Part shown: positions 37,401 to 48,415 of the stretch, one piece after another
Layout: each line of letters begins with the position of its first letter
Numbering within the stretch: the first letter of the stretch is position 1
Source of the DNA: Diphasiastrum complanatum
Lineage: Eukaryota > Streptophyta > Lycopodiopsida > Lycopodiales > Lycopodiaceae
Assembly: GCA_029204225.1 (NCBI GenBank)
Contig: CM055097.1
Span: 70,808,252-70,872,251, forward strand
Length of the DNA: 64,000 bases
Reading direction: 5' to 3'
Translations under genes and position numbers: made by a program
The notes under the pieces: generated by a model
The model's input: only the letters and a program-made list of their open reading frames with translations
Database searches by the model: none
Told to the model about the DNA's origin: nothing

Positions 37401-38071
37401 GTACATAAGCAAAATAATGTATGAAGAATACACCAATCTCGAGTTAGAGAGAGAATACAATTACAAGCAAAATAGAATGAGATCCAATTTTGACATTATG
37501 ACCTTACCAAAGCTTGATTCATCATTAGAAATGAATGAGAACCATATGTACTTATATATGAGAGCATAAATTCGTGGTACTACTAGCATTCAATGCATTT
37601 CCTACACCTGTTCAAGTGTAAACTACTATCTTATTGACACCTAACAGCTTGCATGCGGAAATTGCATCTAACTTCTACCTACTTTCTCCAAATGTCAATT
37701 TCTCAACTAGATATGTACAAAACTACATGCATGTGTCCAATACTGTATTTCCATGCCTTGCATGTCACAATGGAAACTTGAGACACAATGCATTTATGAT
37801 GGCTCGAGTTCCAACAAGGCCATATTTGACCAATTCTATGTGTAAATCTACATGCATGTCAATCTAGACATTGTGAACATTGTTGCATGTCATACTAGAC
37901 CAACTAGACTTTATGCATGTCATTAAAACTTCATCTACCTAACTCAAACTCGCCCTATTCTACAAGGATATGTGCTCAATTCACACACCTTGAATATGTA
38001 CAATCAATTTACATGGGTAGAACCCCCAAAATCAACATATGTAAGATAGATATGTTCTACAATTCTTCACA
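37401..38071 (-). mobile_element. Family B 3' LTR, truncated
   Basis: Matches 41862-42535 closely (ATGTATGAAGAA, TAACTTCTACCTACTTTCTC, ACAATTCTTCACA). The outer part equivalent to 41692-41861 is missing. Confidence 0.85.
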
Positions 38072-38595
38072 CTCCTCCTTAAAACATATCTGTCTAATGT
38101 TGATGAAGATCCTTTGTGTGTGGATTCTTTGTTTTGTATTTGAAGTGAAGATCCAAAGATCCATCATAGCAGCACGCTTACCAAATCCACGATAAGATCT
38201 CTTTGATAGAAATCTTTTCCAAATGCCTTTGAAAAATATTTCACCAATCTGCCACTATGTCGATATGCCCCCTCCATGCTTGATATTAATCTCGGATTTG
38301 AGAACTCCACATGCATGAAGATGGCTGCATAAGAATCTGAAATATTCGAGGCCTCCAAGTCTCATCATGATCACAAAGATGATATAGATCAAGATTATAC
38401 CACGAGCAATATTATGCTAGCTTTATTAGTCCAAACACTATGAACTCTATCCAAAATGGATCTAATCTTGAAACCCTACTCTAACTTGACCTCATTGAGG
38501 CTAAATACTTTCTTAAGGATGTAAGTGTCCTCATTGGATGTTTCACTTACTCTCAAAAGAAGTTCACAAAATGCCTCAATACATGAAAAACCTCC

Positions 38596-39540
38596 TTATT
38601 TCAAGCTATGAGTACTAAACTCATACTTGCTCTTACTCAATTTAAGAGTATACAAATGATGATACAATATCTTGCTTTCTAGATGTTTTTGAAACATAAT
38701 CAAGTCACCAATGGCAAGAATTAATTCCAAACTAGAGACTTCATTCAAAATTAGAATAGTCTTACTTGATCTTTGAGATAAGCAAATCTCAACTAAGCAA
38801 GATACAACATCAACCAAAGAAAGAGAATCATAGGTGAGTACAATAGAATGAATACCACCTTCACTTATTTTTTCTTTTTGATGAAATAAGAACCACAAGG
38901 TCTCGGACTTGTACAATGAAGATCTTCTTGGATATGCATGTTGAGGATACTCCTCCTCAAAGCTCGACCCCATCATAAGTTGACCATTCATAATAGAAAG
39001 AACTTCTGATGCAAAATGAGATACTATGCTCTCAGCCTCTTTCAAGATAGAAAATAGATTTTCATAATTAATAACTTCTCCATGCTCAAACACCTTCGAG
39101 ATAGAGAGTGTAAAGGCTATGTAGCCTTCCTTGGTGGATAAGAATCCAACCATGATCCATAAGCTTGGATCTCCATCCTTCTTTGCTTCCAAGAATCCAC
39201 ATGCAAAATAATCTTCAAGAACACTAAGATACACAACCTTAGGCTTATAATTGAACAAGACTCCATATAGTGCACTCCTTCCATTAGCTCTATAACTCCA
39301 AAAAGCTTTGCATGATGGAAAATACACATGCACCATAAAACTTGAAGAGACAAGACATAGCCATTGGTTACCTGTGAAACCATCAATAAGTGTAAAAAAG
39401 CAAGAGGCAACTTCCTTGCATCCATATGTGATTTTGCCATAGAATAAGTCACTCTTGGCTTGATCTCCATGATTATTGAAGACATAGATCTGAAATTGAA
39501 ACATGCAACCTCCTATGCCATACTTCCTCCTTGGAAACAC
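38596..39540 (-). CDS. Family B: unassigned 314-codon ORF in place of pol
   Basis: An open frame of 314 codons on the element's coding strand, between the pre-integrase stub and the 3' LTR, where integrase/RT would normally lie. It contains hydrophobic stretches (WLCLVSSSFMVHVYF, TILILNEVSSLELILAIG) and no DDE, YVDD or RNase H motif. I do not recognise the family. Its length without stops amid otherwise damaged sequence is notable, but expression cannot be judged. Confidence 0.45.
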   Translation of the reverse strand: MFPRRKYGIGGCMFQFQIYVFNNHGDQAKSDLFYGKITYGCKEVASCFFTLIDGFTGNQWLCLVSSSFMVHVYFPSCKAFWSYRANGRSALYGVLFNYKPKVVYLSVLEDYFACGFLEAKKDGDPSLWIMVGFLSTKEGYIAFTLSISKVFEHGEVINYENLFSILKEAESIVSHFASEVLSIMNGQLMMGSSFEEEYPQHAYPRRSSLYKSETLWFLFHQKEKISEGGIHSIVLTYDSLSLVDVVSCLVEICLSQRSSKTILILNEVSSLELILAIGDLIMFQKHLESKILYHHLYTLKLSKSKYEFSTHSLK

Positions 39541-39769
39541 AAGTCATTAATGCAAAATCACAAGTACTTGCATTCTCTTGTAAATTTAACTTGAAAATGC
39601 CACCATATCTTGATCCACATGCTAGAATCTCATTACCTTTATTTATGAAACAATTATTGACATTAAATTCCACTTCAAAACCATCATCAAATAACTTTCC
39701 AACACTAATCACATTCTTTGTGAGACTAGGAACATAAAGTACATTGGAAAGTGATAATAGAAGATGCAA
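39473..39769 (-). pseudogene. Family B: protease/pre-integrase linker
   Basis: NVLYVPSLTKNVISVGKLF and EVWHRRLH are the copia linker and the first part of the pre-integrase domain. The reading frame is broken at both ends. Confidence 0.7.
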
Positions 39770-40793
39770 GATTCAAGAAACAAATTCCAATTCCTTCAAT
39801 TGAACATGCATCACCAGCAACAATGTATATTGATTCTTGAAGTTCTTGATAAGATTCAATATAAATAAAAGAACTCTTGGAGCAACTCATGTGATTTGTG
39901 GCTCCATGATCAATATACCAAGATACATCATTAAATAGTAAAGAGGAGAAACTAGACATCATGAGAGATGCTTCTCCTTCACTTGCATGTGAGTCTTCTA
40001 TGATAATATTGGCTTGATCTTCTTGAGTCTTCTTCTTGAAGTTAGAAGAATGAGCTGAATCATCTTCTACTCCTCCTTGGTCGTTGTCCTTTGATTTGTC
40101 CTTGGTGAAGCCTTGAGAAAATTTGTTCTTGATCCTCCCTCTTGACTTGTCCTTGGCAAAGTGAGCTTTGCCATAACCACCATCCTTCCTTGAAAGTGTG
40201 TTGATCTTCAACAGCTTGTTCTTTTGCCTACAATCTTCAGCAATAAGAACATCATGCAGAGCCTCCAAAGTTGGTAACTCCTCCATGATAGCATAAGTTT
40301 GCACAACATTTGCATCCTCCTCTCTAAGTCCATTAAGGACTACTTGAACAAGTTGACTGTTTTCTAGAGTATCACCTATGCATGCTATCTCTATGTGAAG
40401 ATCTTTAACTCTCATTACAAAACTTGAAGCACTATCATCAACTCTTTGAAAACTAGAAAAGATCTGATTTCTAAGACTAAAAAGTCTTGATGTAATCTTT
40501 GCTTCAAAAAAGTTCTTAAGGGTTTCCCAAGTCCACTTGGCTGAGGTACATGAACTTATTTCTCTCAACATCTCATCAGAGATGTTCAATTTGATGATAT
40601 GAAGAGCAATTCTTGCTCTCTTTTTGAACCTCTGAGCCTCATCACAAGTTTCAAGTTCAACTTCCATTCCTAACACAATGTCCATTACACCAGAAAGAAT
40701 CAACAAAGATTCTATTATCTCCTTCCAAACTGAATAGTTTGAGGTATTTAGTCTCTCACTAGGTTTAAAGAGAAAATTTCCTACATATGCCAT
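39726..40793 (-). pseudogene. Family B: gag without zinc knuckle and altered protease
   Basis: Gag from ATG at 40793 (MAYVGNFLFKPSERLN). The core is intact (YSVWKEIIESLL, ALHIIKLNI, LFSLRNQIFSSF, LVQVVLNGL). The Lys-rich linker has no CCHC box at all. The protease reads WYIDHGATNHMS: the family motif D-S/T-G is D-H-G here, which should abolish or change catalysis. The frame ends at 39726 within the protease. Confidence 0.75.
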
Positions 40794-40826
40794 GAACGTG
40801 AAGACTCTTTGTAATTTGGACAACAA

Positions 40827-41678
40827 AAATGGAATTGAGTGTGCTGCTTCTCTTTCACTATAGGAACCAAAACAATTTGGTATACTACCAAATTCTATGC
40901 AAAATCTTGCAACAACTATGTGAGATCTTGCTCACTACAAATTACCAATCAACTTGAATTTGTTGTTACTTTTTCAATCTAGAATCTAACTTGAAAAGTT
41001 GATCCAACCTATTGAAATCATGCAACAGAATATGTGAGACCTATCTCACAACAGAGAACCAATCAACTTGAATTTGGATCTACCCTCTATCTACTGATGA
41101 AGCACTTACAATTTTGATGTCAAATTTTTCACGAGTTTCAAATGAATGAAAAACACTCAAAAAACACACATGCAACTCAAACACAACCCTTTGTGTGAAA
41201 TGATGTGACTATGACAACAGAGTCTTGACTTATCCAATTCTGTCTTTGATTGAGTACCAAAAACTATGAATGATGAATCATGCATGCAATATATTAAATT
41301 CAAAAAGTGTCCACTCGGGTTTTGGGTCTCTCCTTACCCTTCTTTAAGAGATTATAACTCCTACTTGGTTCATCAGAATGTATTGAAACCGATTGCACTG
41401 GAAAGTAGACTCTTCTAGCTTTTCAACAAGCTATAATGTCAGTACATTTGGACCTAGCATCAAGGAAATAGAATGGAATGATGTATTCTGGTTTTCACAC
41501 GTGTAAAAAGTCAAAATTCCGTACATCCTATGTTCTGGACTAAAAATATCAATTATAATCTCATTGATCCAAAAATTGTTCAAGAATAGATAGCAAAAAA
41601 GTGCTAAACAACTTCATAGCTTGAATTGACAGAAAATTCTTCATACACCTGATGTTAGTAGCATTCAAAGCATGATAT
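40827..41678 (-). other. Family B leader (5' UTR)
   Basis: Non-coding DNA between PBS and gag on the minus strand. Confidence 0.6.
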
Positions 41679-41691
41679 GGCTCTGATACCA

Positions 41692-42535
41692 TGTGAAAAA
41701 TCTAGCAATTTCACACGTGTGGAGAACCACACCAAAAGTATGAATGAGCACACAAATCACTTGCAGAGTAATACTACAATCTACCAACAGATCTGAGGCT
41801 AGAGCACAATCTAGAATGCTATAGATCAAAGCAATACTAATTCCTCACAATTAGAAAAAATACATAAGAAAAATAATGTATGAAGAACACACCAATCTCA
41901 AGTTAGAGAGAGAACACAATTACATTACAACCAAAATAGAATGAGATCCAATTTTAACATTATGACCTTACCAAAGTTTGATTCATCATTAGAAATAAAT
42001 GAGAACCATATGTACATATATAGGAGAGCATAAATTTGTGGTACTACTAGCATTCAATACATTTCTTACACCTATTCAAGTGTAAACTACTACCATATTG
42101 ACACCTAATGGCTTGCATGAAGAAATTGCATCTAACTTCTACCTACTTTCTCCAAATGTCAATTTCTCAACTAGATATGTACAAAACTACATGCATGTGT
42201 CCGGTACTATATTTGCATGCCTTGCATGTCACAATGGAAACTTAGGACAAAATGCATTTATGATGGCTCGAGTTCCAACCAAGCCATATTTGACCAATTC
42301 TATGTGTAAATCTACACGCATGTCAATCTAGACATTGTGAACATTGTTGCTTGTCATACTAGACCAATTAGCCTTTATGCATGTCATTGGAACTTCATTT
42401 ACCTAACTCAAACTCGCCCTATTCTACAAGCATATGTGCTCAATTCACACACCTTGAATATGTACAATAAATTTACATGGGTAGAACCTCCAAAATCAAG
42501 ATATGTAAGATAGATATGTTTTACAATTCTTCACA
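41692..42535 (-). mobile_element. Family B 5' LTR, 844 bp
   Basis: The plus strand begins TGTGAAAAATC and ends TTCTTCACA; the PBS inverse (TCTGATACCA) lies immediately to the left. The terminal words resemble those of family A. Confidence 0.85.
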
Positions 42536-44138
42536 GAGGAAACTGTTGAAGAGATTGTCATTGTCTCTACTGAGGCTCCTCCAAAAAAGCCCAAAGCTGT
42601 CAATGACCTTGATAATATTTGGGAAACATGTAAATGACTATTTCATCATTTTGAAGATTATATATGAATTTCAAACTTTTGTGGCATGAAGTTTTTAAAT
42701 TCATTTATATTTTTTAATATTATTAGCTACCTGGTATAATTTCAAATATTTTAAAATTTATTTTCAATGTTACTCTTTTAATATAAAGTTAATAAATGTT
42801 TATTATCTATTAATAAAATTTCAAGCTCTTAATTACGATGATACTAAGAATAAGATTCTTTTTTTTTTTAAATTAAATATTTTTTAAAGTTATGTAGTTT
42901 TAGATGTGTATTTAAGTAAATATTTTTTAAATTAGAGTGTGTGTTATAGACCTAAATTACATAAATCTTTTTGAATCTATATAAATTATTATTGTAAAAA
43001 TTAAAATTTTAAAAAAATATTAATTTGACTTTATATTGCATTCATAAAAATATATTTTAAACAAAAAAACTCAATATTTTAAAATATGTTACTAGATAAT
43101 TTCTCAAATAAGTAAAATAAATTTTTTTGGTTGATTTTAGTATTTTTTTATCTAATGATTTATTTTTTTATCAATAAAAAATACGTGCAAAATTGAATAT
43201 GTTGTCAAAATTCTATATCTAACCGTTTTAGTATGATTAACAAAAGATGATATATTTAAAATTTTAATATAAAATTTGCAAAGCATTTTGAATATAGACA
43301 TTTTTAAAGAAAATTAAAATTTTACAAAAAGTGGGTCTCCATGTCATTTCTCTTCTTTTTGGTTACCATGTTTTATAAAATCAGATCAATGATTGATGTG
43401 GTTTGGTAAGTCAAATCTACAACAGAACAGGTCTGAAATTTTAGAAGGAAGAAAATCAATTCAATCCAATTTGAAATCCATCCACGCACATCATCATATC
43501 GTCGAAATTAAGCATTGTGCATTTTTGTATTGCATTCTATAAAGCCAAGACAAACAATTCAACTGGTGCATATTTTCATCTCACTCAAAAGAATTTTGTT
43601 TATAGAAAAATTATGCAGGCTTTTCAATCCATGTTAGACCCATCTCACAATTCGTCGTACATCTATGCATGGAAGATCCACTCCCTTACATAATATGATT
43701 TCCATCGATGCCACACAAATTTTATCATTTGCCGCATGTGGAACATCCATGCGTGGGTTTCCATGCATAACAAATTCCCTTACGACAAAGTTCATAAGCA
43801 ACGATTGTTGGTAACTACCTTTGAATGGCATTGCCATGTGTCGTACATCCAAAAACTCAAATTACCATATATTTGAAAAAAATCAAAATGCAAACATAAA
43901 TTTGGTATGACAATGCCATGTAGTACATATGTATAAAAGAAAAAATCTAATCAAACTCATATTTGCTTGTAAGAATTTGTATTGTTATTTAATGTGGTTG
44001 TACCACGAAATACAAATTGCCAAATTTATAGCTATTTAAATGTGAGCGCTCTGACATATGCCAAATATGTCACATGGACAGGATACATTATTGCCACTCC
44101 TAACACTTGTGTTAGATTCTCCTACTATGCCAATCTAT
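42536..44138. other. Very AT-rich intergenic DNA
   Basis: A 34-codon open stretch at the start (EETVEEIVIV...NIWETCK) may be a coding scrap. The rest is long A/T-rich sequence without features up to the stop codon of the transporter gene. Confidence 0.5.
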
Positions 44139-45094
44139 CTACACTTCATTTTTAACATCTTTGTTTATTGAAATCATATTTTTGTCCTCGACAAATTTGC
44201 TCCAAATAGGATGATTTTCCCATACTTTAGTCATAAGCTCAATAGGAACAATCGATGTTTCTGGAAGAAAAAAGTAGCTAAAGATGGTCATAATTACCAC
44301 CCACCCACCAAAGAAGAAAAAAGTTCCATATCTCATGTGACAAAAAATGGAAAGAAAAGATTGCGACAAGGCAAAGGAAAAAAGGAGAGATACAAAGGTA
44401 CTCATGCTCATGCCTGCAGACCTAATCTCCAAAGGTAAAACTTCACTTGAAATCAAACGTGCGAGAGAACCCCAAGAGCATGCATAGGCCCCTGCAAAAA
44501 TGCACATGAGCAGAACAACTACAATGGACCAACTTTTTGAAAGCTCTCTTGTGCCTATGAACTCGAAGCCTAGAATGAATCCAATTGAGACCTGTCCACA
44601 AAAAAAGAGGAGTAAGACCATATCTCTCTCTCTCTCTCTCTCTCTCTCAACTCATTATTGCTATTTTTCATGTGAAACCTAAAAAACCCTAAAAATTAAA
44701 AAATCAATGCCTCTACCTTTCACGCGATCTTGACGCGCACCCTCGTATCTCTCTTGCCATTTTATACTTTTTTCCTTTCTAGAAATTTCTCTTTCTAAGA
44801 ATCTCTAAAGTCGCATGTTCTCTCTCTAAAAAATTTTAAATGCACATCATTTTTAGCCCATTTGAAATGCAGTTCAAATACTTTCGGGACAAACGTGCAC
44901 CAATGAGAATATACAAAAACCCTTTTTGTATATCATTGACCACAATATATCTCTCTCTACAAAACCCTTTTTGTATATCATTGACCACATTACATATCTC
45001 TCTATGGCTCCAAAACGCACCTCTCACTTTACAGTCTCAGAATAGACAAAAAAAAAGAAAAAACAAAAAACCTTTTTTATATCATTGCCCACAT

Positions 45095-45160
<66 letters not shown>

Positions 45161-46889
45161 GCTGATATAGTGAGTCTCTCTGACTCTCTCACTTCTGCGC
45201 TAATGCGTACCTGGCATATGAGCATGATAAATCCTCCTACGATCAGCGGCCATCTTCTCCCCCATCTGTCTATTCTACAGATCGACACCTTCATTCCCAG
45301 CAATGGAAGAATTTTCAGAAAAATGGTCGAGTACAGAGAAGAACTGCTCCCAAAGCCCAGCGTCCGGAAGAACACTGGAGCGTAGAGAAGGAGTACGTTG
45401 GCCCCCGTCATCATTTCGAAGACGGGAAATAGCAAAGCCACCAGAATTTGAGGCCTTCTGGTCCGCTGCAGAATGTTGAGAAATGGGTGCTTCACTTGCA
45501 TGGAACGTCTGCTGGCTTCCACCAGATCCTCGAACTCCACATCTACCTCGCTTACTCCTCGCATTCTCTCTAGAACAGCACGTCCTTCCTTGAGATAGCC
45601 TCTTTCAATCAGACTGTTGGGTGTATCAGGGAGTAAGAGTAAACCAACTATTAAGATGATGGCAGGAACTGCTGTCAATCCGAACGAAAGCCTCCACCCC
45701 CACGGCTTTATCTTGGATGTGCCATAGTTGACGGAGGCGGAAATTAACACACCGTAGTTAAGTGCCATCGTGTACGTAATATGAAGGCCTCCACGGAGCT
45801 CGGCAGGCGCCATCTCTGCCATGTAAATATTCGTTGACTGCAAAGGAATTGTTAGCTGAATGTCTTCTAAGAGTTTCGAAAATTGACAGGGATGTCCAAT
45901 TGGGGAAAGAATCAGATGCAACTAGAATCAAAATATACCTGAATTGTTATGCCAACTCCAAAGCCGAGTAAAATTCGACCGATGAAGAGCATAGGCAAGT
46001 TTTGAGCTGATGCACTGAGGATCGATCCCGCCAGAGTGCTCGCTCCACCGGCAATCATAGCGGCCCTTCGTCCTTGTCTTCTTGTAATGGGAGCAATCAC
46101 GACGGTGGAGATGAGACCGGCTATAAGCAGCGTTGAAATGAATGCCTGCAGTACTTGGTTGTCATACTTGCAGTAGTGATTCGTGTGAGCTGCACGTTTT
46201 TGCACATAAACTGCTGGAAAGAACTTCTTTAGGAAATCGTCCATCGACGCTACACCACCTGTTTAACTAATTTCGCATCAGCAGACTGATACATACAATA
46301 TCCTTAGCGACAGCTTATCTGTTTCTCTCCTGATTTAGTGAGTTTTGAACATTGGGAAAGTAAACAAAGAGCTAAATTTTGACCACATTTGAGCGAATGC
46401 AGCAACTGCTTTAGAATCTTTTACCATCGATGATCGAACACATCTCTCTCTCTCTCTCTCAGAACACACACAACAAACAAAAACACACGCACACGCACAC
46501 GCACACACATATTAAAGACATGTATGGGCAACTGATGACGAGTGCGAAAATAACATAGTAGGAGAGGTTCTTCCTAACCAAACCAAATACGAGATAAGCC
46601 CAAAACATTGTGAGTCCGAAAAAATAAGAAACACACCAGAAATTTCCAGAACATAGCCAAAGACGAAGCCTCCTGACGCAGCCACAACACACGCGAGCAC
46701 CACCGCTGCTGTAGTGCGCCCTGCATATACTTTCTGGTCAATGATACGAGCTACTGGTATCTCCTCATCTACTTCTGTTTGATCTCTCCATTCACTTTTC
46801 GCTTCTTCAGCTGATATCCGTACGCTTCCTCCCATTTGGCACCCTCCTATTCGCTCCCTTTCAACTGAAGCCCCGACACTTCCTTCCAT
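44139..46889 (-). CDS. STP-type monosaccharide/H+ symporter homologue (MFS), four exons, site-divergent
   Basis: Exons 46889-46637, 46258-45939, 45837-45211 and 44591-44139 (TAA) join in frame to 550 codons, with GT/AG introns. Fold markers of plant STPs: GRTTAAVVLACVVAASGGF (TM1), SMDDFLKKFFP, GRILLGFGVGI, EMAPAELRGG, PDTPNSLIERG, YAPVFF, DRWGRRWP, PLEIRSAG and FLPETS. The lid cysteines (Cys114, and Cys484 in FCHMRYG) and the TM4 Arg are kept. Against AtSTP10 the proton-donor Asp is Val80 (GYVLE for GYDIG), and the sugar-contact Gln177, Gln295, Gln296, Asn332 and Trp410 are Thr214, Glu332, Met333, Pro369 and Arg445; only the TM7 Asn (Asn338) remains. The N-terminus is ~40 residues longer than usual. 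No frame damage. A plasma-membrane protein by family, but ordinary proton-coupled sugar uptake is doubtful. Intron 3 carries two CT microsatellites. Confidence 0.85.
44622..44648. repeat. (CT)n in transporter intron 3
   Basis: Short dinucleotide run about 30 bp upstream (in gene orientation) of the exon 4 acceptor, where it may act as the pyrimidine-rich tract only on the opposite strand. Confidence 0.85.
44912..45159. repeat. Three related units ending in CT tracts, the last expanded (intron 3)
   Basis: ACAAAAACCCTTTTTGTATATCATTG-like units begin at 44912, 44958 and 45062. Each is followed by CCACA and a CT run: 8-10 bp in the first two, 62 bp (45098-45159) in the third. Confidence 0.8.
46442..46510. 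repeat. Short (TC)n and (CA)n-rich tract in transporter intron 1
   Basis: TCTCTCTC run followed by ACACACGCACACGCACAC on the plus strand. Confidence 0.8.
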
Positions 46890-46993
46890 TCCCTCCTACT
46901 TCAGACCTCCAACCAAAATTTCCTTCAGCTCCCCTCCCACCACCACCCAACCCATAACTCTCTTTTTTTGTCCAAACCCTAGGAAATTGCCTC

Positions 46994-47001
46994 TATTTAT
47001 A
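46994..47001 (-). promoter_or_regulatory. Candidate TATA box of the transporter gene
   Basis: The minus strand reads CATATAAATAGAGG, with TATAAATA about 105 bp upstream of the ATG at 46889, a usual distance with a short 5' UTR. No other element is evident. Confidence 0.45.
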
Positions 47002-47400
47002 TGATGTCTAGTTGCCAAGATATCGCAATAATCTGCTGATTTTTTTTCACTGTATTTTGATGAAACCTTAAAAGTCACAACATCAAAGCTGAATTTATTA
47101 TTCCAAAAATTGAGGAATAATAAATGCTTAATGCATTATTATTATTTTAAGACACATACAGGTACACTAACTATTATTAAAAAGTTATGATGATATAAAT
47201 ATCATTAAACTAAATTACGAAACTTATTATTTTTAGTAAATCGTGGGTTTTTTTTTTAAAATTAACAAGTTTTTAGTGCAAGGGGCCTTCCCCTATACAT
47301 AAATAATGGAATCACATCGATCCATGGGAATTGAGAAAGGAGCATTAGTTGACCACACCTAAAGATGCAAACTACATCACATGATGCCTCCACATCATCT
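47002..47400. other. Upstream region of the transporter, nothing further seen
   Basis: AT-rich with A/T runs. No additional motif can be supported. Confidence 0.4.
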
Positions 47401-47429
47401 ATGCAAGAGGGCTCCTTTTATTTTTAGCA

Positions 47430-47780
47430 CCCTGCGCACGCGTCAAGGTGGGCCAGGCAGGGAGGTTTTTTTTTTTTTTTTTAAACTGGTTGCCCTGGTG
47501 CCACGTGTCGGGCACCAAGGTTTATCCCATAAGCAAATCTCTGAGATAAACCAGTACCTATATATAACTGAACCCACCTGCTTACTCACATGTGTGCAGG
47601 TGGGTGCGAAGCTGCCCGGTGCCACCTGGGCTTGCCCGGCACCACCCACCTGGCGCTGGTGTCTCTGCTCGGCGCCACCCACTGGCGCCGGTGCCCCTAC
47701 CCGGCGCTGCCTGCCACGGCGCCCGCTTGCGCCCTTTTGGCCAGCCCCTGGCTGGCGCACCCTGATGCGCCAAGGTGCTA
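47430..47780. repeat. GC-rich block with repeated GGCGC/GCGCC words
   Basis: Contrasts sharply with the AT-rich surroundings. TGGCGC, GGCGCC and CCGGCGC words recur (about 47590-47770), after a T16-17 homopolymer at 47466-47482. Open frames exist on both strands as expected for GC-rich DNA. No gene is recognised. The same GGCGCC vocabulary returns at 49490-49580 and 50360-50450. Confidence 0.5.
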
Positions 47781-47899
47781 CAATTATGTGGAGCCTATCA
47801 AGAGCCCCTTGAATGGAGGGACCAAGCCAATCTTGGAATTTGAGGTGCACCCCTACCTTTCACCTCGATGGGCTTTTCTTTTTATTATCTTTAGATGAC

Positions 47900-48232
47900 A
47901 TGTATAATGAAAGGTCACCTATCAAATAAAATAAGTATGAACCTTTCAACCACTTAATACATATATTTTTGTTATATTTTACAATATAATTTTAGAATTT
48001 TCAAACTAACATGACATTTCGCTTTTTGAAGTTACCTTCTAAATGGAAAGGCAATTTTTAAGTTTGTCATTCAAATGACATGCTTTTGAAATTTTTGCAT
48101 TTTTTTCAAAGGCCTTTGACGTGCATTGAAGCTTGGAAATGCCAAGCCTGGACCAAGCTTGCAACTCTAAGCAACTTTTGCAAGTCTCCAAATGCCCGCT
48201 TTGAGAATTGAGATTGTCTAATAGTTGTTTCA
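47900..48232. other. No recognisable gene
   Basis: AT-rich, non-coding. Confidence 0.45.
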
Positions 48233-48240
48233 CACTAATG

Positions 48241-48320
48241 CTTCTTGGTTTTCAAGTGGAGGCTCGAACCAATTGACATTGGATGTCAAGCTAACCAATT
48301 GAGCCAACCCCTTTGCCTAG
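48241..48320 (-). mobile_element. tRNA-derived SINE copy 3 (diverged)
   Basis: On the minus strand: GGGGTTGGCTCAATTGG (A box), GGTTCGAGCC (B box), end ...CCAAGAAG. Flanked by CACTAATG on both sides (48233-48240 and 48321-48328). The central part is shorter than in the other copies. Confidence 0.7.
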
Positions 48321-48328
48321 CACTAATG

Positions 48329-48415
48329 CTTCTTGGTTTCCAAGGGGAGGCTCGAACTTGGGACCAAAAACACTTTGGATGCCACTCTAACCAGCTGAGC
48401 CGACCCCGTTGGGTG
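48329..48415 (-). mobile_element. tRNA-derived SINE copy 4, adjacent to copy 3
   Basis: On the minus strand: CACCCAACGGGGTCGGCTCAGCTGG, B-box variant AGTTCGAGCC and the CTTGG-AAA-CCAAG end. It is separated from copy 3 by only the octamer CACTAATG and has the same orientation, forming a dimer. Confidence 0.75.

Larger units (their letters stand above)
37401..42535 (-). mobile_element. Gag-only copia-like element, family B
   Basis: Minus-strand element. The 5' LTR (right) is 41692-42535 with PBS inverse TCTGATACCAT to its left. The gag/protease region, a pre-integrase stub and a 314-codon unassigned frame follow. The polypurine tract (inverse CTCCTCCTT) at 38072 adjoins the 3' LTR 37401-38071. 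The left LTR lacks its outer ~170 bp and abuts the cut RT of element C. No integrase, RT or RNase H. Confidence 0.85.

Noticed and set aside
47381-47898. Overlapping 100-140-codon frames on both strands in the GC-rich block
   Set aside because: Expected from high GC; no domain and no conserved start.
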